DNA from: Gonatopus flavifemur | Lineage: Eukaryota > Arthropoda > Insecta > Hymenoptera > Dryinidae | Assembly (NCBI GenBank): GCA_018340375.1 | Contig: JAFFJZ010000001.1 | Coordinates: 34,898,001 to 34,962,000 of the forward strand | Direction: 5' to 3' | DNA length: 64,000 bases | Shown: one piece after another, positions 37,601 to 46,529 of the stretch | Numbering within the stretch: the first letter of the stretch is position 1 | Layout: every line of letters starts with the position of its first letter | Program-made: the position numbers and the translations under genes | Notes under the pieces: model-generated | What the model saw: the letters and a program-made list of their open reading frames with translations, nothing else | Told to the model about the DNA's origin: nothing | Database searches by the model: none

Positions 37601-40600
37601 GATTGGCTGTCGGATTGAGCCTGTGATTGTGCTTGACTTTGAGATTGGGCCTGGCTCTGGGCTTGGCTTTCGGATTGGGCCTGTGATTGTGCTTGACTCT
37701 GAGATTGTGCTTGGCTTTGAGATTGAGCCTCTGATTGTGCTTGACTCTGAGCTTGAGCCTGTGATTGCGCTTGACTCTGAGATTGGGCCTGGCTCTGGGC
37801 TTGGCTTTCGGATTGGGCCTGTGATTGTGCTTGACTCTGAGATTGGGCCTGGCTTTGGGCTTGGCTTTCGGATTGAGCTTGACTTTGTGCTTGGGCCTGT
37901 GATTGTGCTTGGCTCTGTGCTTGGGCCTGTGATTGTGCTTGACTCTGAGCTTGAGCTTGCGATTGTGCTTGACTCTGAGCTTGAGCCTGTGATTGAGCTT
38001 GACTCTGAGCTTGAGCCTCTGATTGTGCTTGACTCTGAGCTTGAGCCTGTGATTGCGCTTGACTCTGAGATTGGGCCTGGCTTTGGGCTTGGCTTTCGGA
38101 TTGGGCCTGTGATTGTGCTTGACTCTGAGATTGGGCCTGGCTTTGAGCTTGGCTGTCAGATTGGGCCTGTGATTGTGCTTGGCTCTGAGATTGGGCCTGG
38201 CTCTGGGCTTGGCTTTCGGATTGAGCTTGACTTTGTGCTTGGGCCTGTGATTGTGCTTGGCTCTGAGCTTGAGCTTGTGATTGAGCTTGACTCTGCGCTT
38301 GGGCCTGTGATTGCGCTTGACTCTGAGATTGGGCCTGGCTCTGGGCTTGGCTCTCGGATTGGGCCTGACTTTGTGCTTGGGCCTGTGATTGTGCTTGGCT
38401 CTGGGCTTGAGCTTGTGATTGAGCTTGACTCTGAGCTTGACTTTGTGCTTGGGCCTGTGATTGTGCTTGGCTCTGGGCTTGAGCTTGTGATTGAGCTTGA
38501 CTCTGAGATTGGGCCTGGCTCTGGGCTTGGCTTTCAGATTGGGCCTGTGATTGTGCTTGACTCTGAGATTGGGCCTGGCTTTGGGCTTGGCTGTCGGATT
38601 GGGCCTGTGATTGTGCTTGGCTCTGAGATTGGGCCTGGCTCTGGGCTTGGCTTTCGGATTGAGCTTGACTTTGTGCTTGGGCCTGTGATTGTGCTTCGCT
38701 CTGGGCTTGAGCTTGTGATTGAGCTTGACTCTGAGCTTGGGCCTGGCTTTGGGCTTGGCTTTGGGCTTGGCTTTCGGATTGAGCTTGACTTTGTGCTTGG
38801 GCCTGTGATTGTGCTTGGCTCTGGGCTTGGGCCTGTGATTGCGCTTGACTCTGAGATTGGGCCTGGCTTTGGGCTTGGCTTTCGGATTGAGCCTGACTTT
38901 GTGCTTGGGCCTGTGATTGTGCTTGACTCTGAGCTTGGGCCTGTGATTGAGCTTGACTCTGAGCCTGAGCCTGAGATTGTGCTTGGCTTTGAGATTGAGC
39001 CTGGCTTTGGGCTTGGCTGTCGGATTGGGCTTGACTTTGAGCTTGGGCCTGTGATTGTGCTTGACTCTGAGCTTGGGCCTGTGATTGTGCTTGACTCTGA
39101 GATTGGGCCTGGCTTTGGGCTTGGCTTTCGGATTGGGCTTGACTTTGAGCTTGGGCCTGTGATTGTGCTTGACTCTGAGCTTGGGCCTGTGATTGTGCTT
39201 GACTCTGAGCTTGGGCCTGTGATTGTGCTTGACTCTGAGATTGGGCCTGGCTTTGGGCTTGGCTTTCGGATTGGGCTTGACTTTGAGCTTGGGCCTGTGA
39301 TTGTGCTTGACTCTGAGCTTGGGCCTGTGATTGTGCTTGACTCTGAGATTGGGCCTGGCTTTGGGCTTGGCTTTCGGATTGGGCTTGACTCTGAGCTTGG
39401 GCCTGTGATTGTGCTTGACTCTGAGATTGGGCCTGGCTTTGGGCTTGGCTTTCGGATTGAGCTTGACTCTGAGCTTGGGCCTGTGATTGTGCTTGACTCT
39501 GAGCTTGAGCCTGTGTTTGTGCTTGTGCCTGTGCTTGAGTTGCCGCCTGAGATTGTGCCTGGGCTTGTGCCTGTGCTTGAGCCGCAGCTTTGGCTTTCGC
39601 ATCAGCTGTAGCCTGTGCTCGAGCCGCTGTCTGCGCTTGAGCATCCGCCTTCGCTTGGGCTGCCATAGCTGCTGCTGCCTTCGCTTGCGCTTGTGCTTTC
39701 GCTCGCGCCGCTCCTGCAGTTCCTGCCTTAGCATCAGCTTGGGCTGCAGCCTGTGCAGCTGCTTCGGCTTTCGCTCGAGCATCAGCCTGAGCCTTCACTG
39801 CTGCTTGTGCTTGTGCCTTAGCATTAGCCTTAGCCTTGGTTGCTGCCTTAGCCATCGCGGCTGCACGTGCGAGTGCTTTCGCCTTCGCCGCTGCAGCTGC
39901 GCCAGCTCGTGCTTTAGCTTCCTCTAGTGCTTTTTGCGCCCTCAAAACACACTCTGCCGCTTCTGAATCAGCCTGTGAAGCTGCCACAGCTTGAGCTTCC
40001 GCATCTGCTGCATCACATCCACAGCTGTCATCTCCACCGACTGAAACTGTTTCTGTCATTCCATCCATCGATTTCGTCATACTCGAAGTAGTCACTCCAT
40101 TCACCGTCTGTACAAAAATGAATCTTTCATCAATTACCATCCATATTGATTCAGAAAATCAACAACGCGCATTATGTATATGATCAATTCGAATCAGTGT
40201 TCAAGAAATTTTTTTGAAAACATGAATTCCAGCTAAGAATCGAAAAATCCCTTGTATCGGGATTAACAAACTCTACCATAGTCTTTCTGAACACAAATAT
40301 CGTTGAATGTCGCTGCGACATTTTCATGGAATGACAACATTTAATATCGCATCATAGCGTCATAAGACCCCAGATACGAACCACAAACCGTAACCCTCCA
40401 ACATTTCACATCTATTACGAACGTTCATAGTACCCTCTGAACCCTTTGGAGTTGATTTCCCTTCTCACAGAGTGGAATTTCTCCTCCTCGGACTTGCAGG
40501 ATTTTCATCTTTCAGGAATGGATTTTCATTTTAAGAAGAATATATTTAGATCCCCACCCTTTTAAGAAAGGGTTATACATGACCTATATCTGATTACGGG

Positions 40601-43600
40601 ATTCCATATAAGTTCTATTGGAATTCTATATAGCCTTGTATAGTTATGTATGTGACTATATATGGACAGATATTCTCATTATATATAGTCACTTCCAATT
40701 TTATATACAGCTACATGTATCACGATCATTGAACTATATAACATACTGGAAAGAGCACTGGCGAAATTTCCTGTAGGATGGAAGAAGAGATCTTTCGTCA
40801 GTGTGAAATGCAAGATGAAATAGCGTTGTTTCTTTTCAATACATGCATCTTAAAAAGGGATGATGAGTGTAAAGGGTAACTGCTTCTTTTTCTCGCACAG
40901 TGTTCCCCACTGTCTCTCTCTGACGAAAACTTTTTGAATGGTGCTCATTCCAGTATATTATACAGTTCAATGATCACGATGTATGAATATATATGAATCC
41001 CAATAATACTTATATAAGATTCGGTCATTAAATATAGGGTATATATGACCATTCTCTACTAGGGTAGTAAAAATGAATCCTGCATAAAACTCACATAAAT
41101 CATATATAGTCTCCACATGAAAGTGGTGCAAATCATACATGATTCCCATGTCATCATGTATACCCCGTATATAATTCATATATGTCTACTATATAGTCTA
41201 TTGTATATGACCGTATATCGAAATCATTTCATGTATGAAGAAATTCCCTTAGACATCCATATATGAGTAACATAGGGGCCATATATGGATTATATAGGAG
41301 ATATATATGTTTTATCTCATCCATATATGGGGTATATATGATTTATATAGATCCATATTTGATTTATTATCACTAGGATCCCTTGTAGAAAAGGATTATA
41401 TATGTTCTATATACAATTATTGGATTTTATATAGGTATCATTGGAATTCACATATAGTCACCCACACACGACACCTACGTCACCTGTCCGTGGAATTTAG
41501 GGAGAAGAAGGGGATCGGTGGATACGGCGTGGTACGACGAAGAAGCAGCGTAGAGGCAACGGAGAAATGTCCGCCCAAAAAAAACGGCCCGAACATTTCT
41601 CCGTCGCCTCTACGCTGCTTCACCGTTGTACCATGTTGTATCCACCGCTCTCTTTCTTCGCCCCTAATTCCACGGAGGGGCAACGTAATTGCATTGACGA
41701 TTGTCTTGTACGGGCATATATAGTTATATATGTCACTATGCATGGAAAGTTATTTTCACTATATATAGTCACTTCCAATTTTATAAATAGCTCCATGTAT
41801 AACTATATATGAATTTCAATAACACTTATATAAAATCAGATAATTATATACAGGGCATATATAACCCTTTTTTTGGTAGGGAATATATTATGACGATGCA
41901 TAGTATGCGAACAACGTTTGGGTACCACGTAGGTTTCTACGTATGCACACGGTTTTGAGATTCATGACATTCATAGCCCTCTCTCTCTTAAACCGAAGTA
42001 GGAAAGTTTTCAAAACCATATGAAATTTGGAAAAAAATTATGTGTCAATTGTGTATCAATTATATAAAAATTATATCTAATTTGACTTTTTTTTCACTCG
42101 AGATCTCTATATGACATCATGGATAACATATCTTTTCACATTGAATAATACTTCAAGGAAACCTTTGACAGAACTTTTGTCGAATAGATATGACATTTTG
42201 AAAATCCGAGTGGGCTGTGAACACCCACACAGCATTTCAGTTCTAAAAGATATTTCAAGCCGAATTTAAGAAGTCTTATGCAACATGAAGAGATATCTTC
42301 AAGAGATCTAAAATAGTTCTTACTTCTAAAAGATTTCTATAAGATGTCTAAAAGATATAATCTCGGAAGAAGAGTTTGAGATCTTCTAAAACATATCTTT
42401 TAGATGTCTTTTAGAAGCGAAAACTGTTTTAGACATCTGAGGGATATCTTTTCATGTTGCATACGACTTTTTAAACCTTTCTGAACAGTTTCTCAAGATA
42501 TCTTAGAGACCAAAAGTGCTGTGTGGGCAGTTTCTCCAAAAAAATGTTCCCAGAGATCCCCTATGATTTCGAACGCCATTTTTACACATCAAGGGCACTC
42601 AAGTATCAAAGAACGTGCAATGAAAAGAATCTTGTGTTTAATAAATGTGGAAATGTTCATTCATTCAAGTCTCAAGTGTATATATCGTCGATCACATGAC
42701 AAAATGTAATAAGTCCCTTTATAATTTCCTCATTTTTTCTGAATTTGATTCACTTTGGAAGTTGAATAATCGTTTGAAATGAATTGATCTGAATAGCTAA
42801 GATTCAGACAAGCAATTTGATAACAAATTTGTGAGAGATCGCGATCAGAAATATTTGTTATACGTATGCCTATGATCATAATGATCTTTACTATTCCACT
42901 GAATTATCATCCGTTTCTCTCTCTTTCGTACTGTTTTCTTTCCTTAGTGCAAATTAGCAGGAGCAGCGCTAACCGTATATCCCGTTTTCACTAACCCCAC
43001 CCCCCTCTACACGAGTATATGCAAGACACATTGACCTCTTACTGCGAGAGACTTCCCAAACACTTTTCCACTATATAATATTGACAATATCTTCCCATAC
43101 AGCAAAAATTTTACTTTGTCTAAAAAATTTCTTATGCAACAGTTTTCACTGTCTTTGAGATGTCTTAGTTTAAGAAATCTAAAAGACATCTGAAAGAGAT
43201 CTAAAGATATCTTTTAGATTTCTTAAACGAAGACATCTCAAAGACAGTGAAAACTGTTGCATAAGAAATTTTTTAGACATCTAAAAGAAATCTTTTAGGC
43301 AAAGCAAAATTTTTGTTTGTGTAGGTTGGCTCATCATGATTTACAACTCAGTCTAAACAACGACAAAACGTTGAAAAAATCCAATTGAATTTTTTGAAAA
43401 CTTTGAGAATTTCACACCGTCAATACGGTTTAGGAGTATTTCTATTACACATCTAGGAACATAGGGAAGATTGAGGTCACTTGCACCGCGGGATGAAATG
43501 TACTACAGCGGGTATCTCTCCTCATAGAAATTTCGAAGCCGTTGTTGCACGTGCACTGAGAGGAGAGTTTGTTTGTGACAAAGAAGGTTTATTAATTCCC

Positions 43601-46469
43601 TGCTCAAGAAAATCCATAGAATCTGACGAAATAAATTCCTTGGGATTTGGTCAGAACGTTGTGCAAGATTCAATCAGATTTGGTAAGATTCAATTAGAGT
43701 CACATCAGAAAAATACATTCATCTAATGAAATCTCATTGAAAATGGTTGAATAGGATTCGGTCGGAACCTTGTACAAGATTTAATGAGATTTTGCGACAA
43801 TCAATGAGTTTCTTTAACCAGGGTTGGGAACAAACCATCATTTGGGTCAAATAAAATTTGTTGATAGCCAACAAACCTTGATTGAAATGAATTTGTAATA
43901 CTTTGTTCTCAGCGTGTCGCTTGCTGTACACACTGAGAAAAATCATCTACTATAAATTACTAGACTCGCCAGTATATTGAGGATATACTTGCATTTTGAA
44001 GTGATATCCCAAACATTCTTTTGAAAAGTACCGGACTTTCTATTATAAAATGTTATTATTCTACCATTAACTCACAGAAAGTCTGGTACTTTTCGAGAGA
44101 GTGTTTGGTATATAACTTCAAAATGCAAGTATATCCTCAATATACTAGCGAGTCTAGTAATTTATAATAGATCATTTTTCTCCGTGCACGGAAGGACAGA
44201 GGTTATTGTGATTTAGAAAAATGATTAACAATTTAGGGAAAAAAAGTGCCGCTCAAGAATATTTGTAGTGAATTTACGATCCACATTTAGTATTTCCACT
44301 ACGAATTTTTGGTCCACTCATTACAAGTTTCATTTCATTCTTCAGCAATCCTCTTTTTCCCTGAATTGACGGTCGTTTCTCAGAATGTTAAGAAATGTTT
44401 TTTCAATATTGATCCCTTTTTTCTTTCCGTGTATGGATGACCTAACTCCACACGAGTCCACAGAAATGTGAAATGATTATCTTTGTTTATTCATAGCAAA
44501 AGCTTTGGCATTCTCAAAATCGCTTTATTCGTGTATCATTTGTATCTAATCATTAATTTCAAATAAATATTCATAAATCGATTTGAAAATGGTGGTTATT
44601 ATCCAAATTAGGGGATCAGTTACTCAGGGAGAGAAAAAGAGAGATAAAGAGCTAATTCGCAGGTTGGTGCAAGTCTCCCGTCATGTGGAGTGAATTGTAC
44701 CAATCGCAGTGTTTCTGGAGAACACTCATGGCATTAATAGAACGTTAGATTCGACCTTGCAATCATTTGCAGCTGAAGAACGAATGTTCGCCTGTCAAAA
44801 TCCTATAACTAATGTATCGAATGAAGGTGACCGTTCAAGTTATAACGATGTGAAAAGAACAAGTGGTGCAAGTGTATTTCAACTCAATATTTTAGCACGT
44901 CCCTGGCGAAAATGAAGTATTTGAAACGCCATAAACACGGAGAAACATAACGTAGTAAAATAGTATGATACTGTTAAAAACACTGGAATTTTCCGGTACC
45001 CAGGAACTGGGAAATTTCTGTTCATAACGAATTTTTCAGCTTACGTACAAGAGAATTCCTGTAGTAACGGAATTTTTTTGTATTTTACAAGAAAATTCAT
45101 GTTTTTCACTTCAATTTTCCAGTATAAATACAAGAATTTTCTGATACGTGTACTGGAATTTTCATGTTTTGGTTGTAAGTTTTAGTACAAATGTACAGGT
45201 TAATTGCTTCCAGTACGATACTGGAATATCCCCGGAGTTTTTTTTTTACAGTGTATTTTGTCACATGGAGAAATTCTCAAATAAGTCGTTAATGTCCGTA
45301 TATTGATCAACAATGTGCAAGGAAAAAGTATATTTCTGACTTTGACTTTAAGAGTAGGGGCATTGATCACCAATGTGAATGCAACGCTGGTCACTATTCA
45401 CTCCCTTAGGGAAATTTACTTCATTCTGACCGAAACACTTCACTTTTGCGCCAAAAAATTGGAGGGAAAATGAAGTGTTTTGGTCAAAATGGCGTAAATT
45501 CCCCTACGGGCTCATCAGTTGTCGATGCAGTTGCACTTGACATCGAGGTTGAAAAATTTATTTTTTGTTGCACATTGATGATCAATGCACGGACATTAGA
45601 AGTCTATTTTACAATTTCTCCGTACAGACATCGTTACAATCATTTGACGTTCCCCGAGGCTTTCTCGCAGAATGTGGTAAGAATTATTGTATTTGTAATG
45701 TTCTATTCCACATTTGAGGAGTGCTTCTCAAGAGATGAGACATAATACTACTAATTCACTAGAAAATATTGTAATTTTCATTGTATTATGTTTCTCCGCG
45801 AAGTGTTGCAGGTATTGTGGACGAGGGGGAGTCATTTCGCGCTTCTTGAGTAAAAAACTGCCACTCCCTCGCGCGAACTTACCCTACATTTTCACCAGGA
45901 TCATTGAAAGTCCAATTTCTTTGCAATACGTTCTACGAACTTGTACTAATATGACAAAAAATTTGGCTGCAGCATCAAATATTTAGCTGGAGCAGCCAAA
46001 ACTTTGCTCCCCTTTTCACAGTCAATTTATTTTTTCCGTACGCACTCTCTGAAAAATCTATGCTTCCAATGCTCCGTCTAATGCTTTTCCCAATCGAATT
46101 ATACCATACCTGTGAAGAAGAGGACGTGGACATGGCCGAGCGCCTTTTCCTCCCTCCAACTGAAACACAAGCCAATTTATCAACTACAATGTTAGCAATA
46201 CCCTCCCCTTTTTTTAGTAAAGCCACATCAATTAGACATTTATTTTTGATCCCCCCACTCCCATCATCATCACCACCACCACCACCACCACCAAGAACAC
46301 CACCAAGGACACTACCAAGAACCCCACCAAGAACCCCACCACCGCTATCACCATCACCACCACCACCATAAAAACTATCAGATTCTGAATTACATTGTTC
46401 TTCGCATGGTTTGCAGTACGCAAATTCCCATAGGAGGAGAGTGGACAAGAGTAAGACACAAATCTTCAT
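31353..46469 (-). CDS. giant secreted silk-like protein, alternating (Ala/Ser)-Gln repeat, three-exon model
   Basis: Proposed exons are 46469-46110, 40107-32377 and 31694-31353, all joined in phase 0, giving about 2,810 residues. Order: signal peptide (1-19), Cys/Gly-rich head with [13 protein letters not shown], a basic RKRR site near 108, a Ser/Thr linker, DDSCGC near 149, an Ala/Lys/Gln helical segment (about 179-309), then about 2,390 residues in which every second residue is Gln, and a charged Ala-rich tail ending [10 protein letters not shown]. Terminal Ala-rich helical blocks, cysteines near both ends and a long low-complexity core are typical of insect silk fibroins, so a cocoon silk or secreted adhesive is the likely role (inference from architecture). 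I know of no named gene to equate it with. Exons 2 and 3 are strongly supported. Exon 1 is linked by matching phase, secretion signal, Ser-rich continuity and promoter, and could belong to a different gene. Confidence 0.7.
31695..32376 (-). other. silk-like gene, intron 2
   Basis: A 682 nt intron with GT (GTAAAT) and AG (TTTTTTACAG) borders and a pyrimidine tract at the acceptor. No element or other gene is seen in it. A 71-residue minus-strand frame at 31857-32072 is not supported. Confidence 0.8.
32377..39540 (-). repeat. ~7.2 kb protein-coding minisatellite (6-nt lattice, 30-nt units)
   Basis: The array is built from six-nucleotide words coding AQ or SQ. The commonest higher unit is 30 nt (decapeptide [10 protein letters not shown] and variants), with insertions that shift the order in multiples of six, so frame is never lost. 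Blocks of about 180-500 nt, often delimited by the SQCDS motif, recur, which suggests unequal exchange or slippage. Confidence 0.9.
32377..40107 (-). CDS. silk-like gene, exon 2 (giant repeat exon)
   Basis: The exon is 7731 nt (2577 codons) with no stop. The acceptor reads TTTTTGTACAG before ACGGTGAATG. The donor reads CACAG/GTAAATATC at 32377. Both borders are phase 0. An ATG at 40140 lies 33 nt inside the presumed intron, so a start there would add [11 protein letters not shown], which is just the translated splice acceptor; I prefer the spliced start. The first ~190 codons are Ala/Lys/Gln-rich (for example [19 protein letters not shown]), which favours helix. From about 39530 down to 32377 the code is a lattice of 6-nt dipeptides, mostly AQ and SQ, often in 30-nt units. 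Acidic residues (SES, SDS) replace Gln, and eleven SQCDS motifs occur. Confidence 0.88.
40555..41060. repeat. TATATAG-rich dispersed repeat, copy 1
   Basis: It shares ATATATAGTCACTTCCAATT with a second copy at about 41745-41880. It is rich in TATATGG/CCATATA words that continue through 41160-41460. It is split by the hAT-type element at 40727-40972. Confidence 0.6.
40727..40972. mobile_element. hAT-type MITE with 8-bp target duplication
   Basis: The ends CATTGAACTATATAACATAC and ...TATACAGTTCAATG are inverted, and ATCACGAT lies on both sides (40719-40726, 40973-40980). Removing the 246 bp element plus one duplication restores the TATATAG repeat as seen at 41745-41880. Confidence 0.85.
41061..41486. 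other. TATATGG/CCATATA low-complexity stretch
   Basis: No gene. The stretch is dominated by degenerate ATATATG and CCATATAT words, part of the repeat family at 40555-41060 and 41745-41880. Confidence 0.5.
41487..41676. mobile_element. GC-rich hairpin element, TCCGTGGAATTTAGGG ends
   Basis: TCCGTGGAATTTAGGG pairs with CCCCTAATTCCACGGA. An inner perfect stem carries GTAGAGGCAACGGAGAAATG and its complement. It is notably GC-richer than its surroundings. The open frames on both strands are products of the hairpin. Confidence 0.8.
41745..41880. repeat. TATATAG-rich dispersed repeat, copy 2
   Basis: It contains CACTATATATAGTCACTTCC and CTCCATGTATAACTATATAT, and serves as the uninterrupted comparison for 40555-41060. 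Confidence 0.6.
42224..42527. mobile_element. TIR element, CCCACACAGCA ends
   Basis: CCCACACAGCATTTCAGTTC pairs with the right end AAAAGTGCTGTGTGGG. The inner arms are full of AAAAGATATCT/AGATATCTTTT words, also seen at 43094-43328. Confidence 0.75.
42528..43093. other. gene-free DNA
   Basis: No gene or element is supported in this part of the proposed intron. Confidence 0.5.
43094..43328. mobile_element. near-perfect hairpin element, CCATACAGCAAAAATTTT ends
   Basis: The arms (43094-43200 and 43210-43328) pair almost fully; CTTATGCAACAGTTTTCACT has its exact complement. They carry AGATATC words as in 42224-42527. It is very likely a foldback copy of that family. Confidence 0.8.
43931..44186. 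mobile_element. hairpin MITE, CACTGAGAAAAATCAT ends
   Basis: The left arm (CACTGAGAAAAATCATCTAC) is mirrored at the right (GATCATTTTTCTCCGTG). The stem includes CAGTATATTGAGGATATACT and its complement. The flanks are CA on both sides rather than TA. Confidence 0.85.
44187..44935. other. gene-free DNA
   Basis: No gene is recognised. A Lys/Arg-poor 68-residue frame at 44709-44915 has no features. Confidence 0.5.
44936..45253. mobile_element. probable MITE, CACGGAGAAA / CAGTG ends
   Basis: It begins CACGGAGAAACATAACG and ends TTTTTTTACAGTG before TA. Inner GGAATTTTC/GAAAATTCC words occur in both directions. The left TA is lost and the arms are diverged. Confidence 0.45.
45262..45624. mobile_element. 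diverged TIR element, TGGAGAAATTCTC ends
   Basis: CATGGAGAAATTCTCAAATA pairs with TATTTTACAATTTCTCCGTA. The inner arms share AATGTCCGTATATTGATCA and TGATCAATGCACGGACATT. The central portion (TTTTGGTCAAAATGG region) is also inverted. The 99-residue frame at 45446-45745 lies within it. Confidence 0.7.
46110..46469 (-). CDS. signal-peptide exon, proposed exon 1 of the silk-like gene
   Basis: This codes 120 residues starting [19 protein letters not shown], a clear secretion signal, with cleavage likely after Cys19. Then follow PCEEQC, a Gly/Asp-rich run ([19 protein letters not shown], with a (GGT)n-type microsatellite), [15 protein letters not shown], a furin-like RKRR, and STSSSSQ. A strong donor, CAG/GTATGG, follows Gln120 in phase 0; open-frame reading beyond it is probably intronic. 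The start context CACAATGAAG is good. The next phase-0 acceptor with an open exon is 40107, whose first residues ([10 protein letters not shown]) continue the Ser/Thr character. Alternatively this is the first exon of a separate small Gly-rich secreted protein. Confidence 0.65.
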
Positions 46470-46492
46470 TGTGATGCCGAATTTTTCGCAAC

Positions 46493-46529
46493 ACTGATAC
46501 CTTTTCCCCTAGGAATACCGCTTTATATA
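46493..46529 (-). promoter_or_regulatory. core promoter: TATA box and arthropod initiator
   Basis: On the minus strand TATATAAAG (46529-46521) is followed by TCAGT (46497-46493), with the initiator A at 46495, 34 nt from the first T. This leaves a 26 nt 5' leader before ATG at 46469. The pairing suits a highly expressed, tissue-restricted gene such as a silk gland product. Confidence 0.65.

Larger units (their letters stand above)
40108..46109 (-). other. proposed intron 1 of the silk-like gene
   Basis: It is 6002 nt, donor CAG/GTATGG and acceptor TTTTTGTACAG, phase 0. It holds at least seven MITE-type elements and no recognised exon. If exon 1 belongs to another gene, this stretch is intergenic instead. 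Confidence 0.55.

Noticed and set aside
32379..39611. 2410-codon plus-strand open frame ([13 protein letters not shown] pattern)
   Set aside because: It is the antisense of the minus-strand repeat and is open only because the six-base words lack stops. It has no splice or start context, and its composition merely mirrors the (A/S)Q code.
32496..39782. 2428-codon minus-strand frame ([10 protein letters not shown] pattern)
   Set aside because: It is a shifted frame of the same repeat. Only the (A/S)Q frame joins properly to both splice sites and the non-repetitive end domains.
40108..40140. ATG at 40140 as the start of the silk-like gene
   Set aside because: The first 11 codons coincide with a splice acceptor (TTCATTTTTGTACAG) and give no signal peptide.
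41307..41812. Opposing frames around 41.3-41.8 kb as genes
   Set aside because: They are generated by the arms of the GC-rich hairpin and the TATATAG repeat.
45975..46109. Continuation of the signal-peptide frame to 164 residues
   Set aside because: A strong CAG/GTATGG donor interrupts it, and the residues after it ([13 protein letters not shown]...) lose the earlier composition and run into MITE-like sequence. A single-exon protein cannot be fully excluded.
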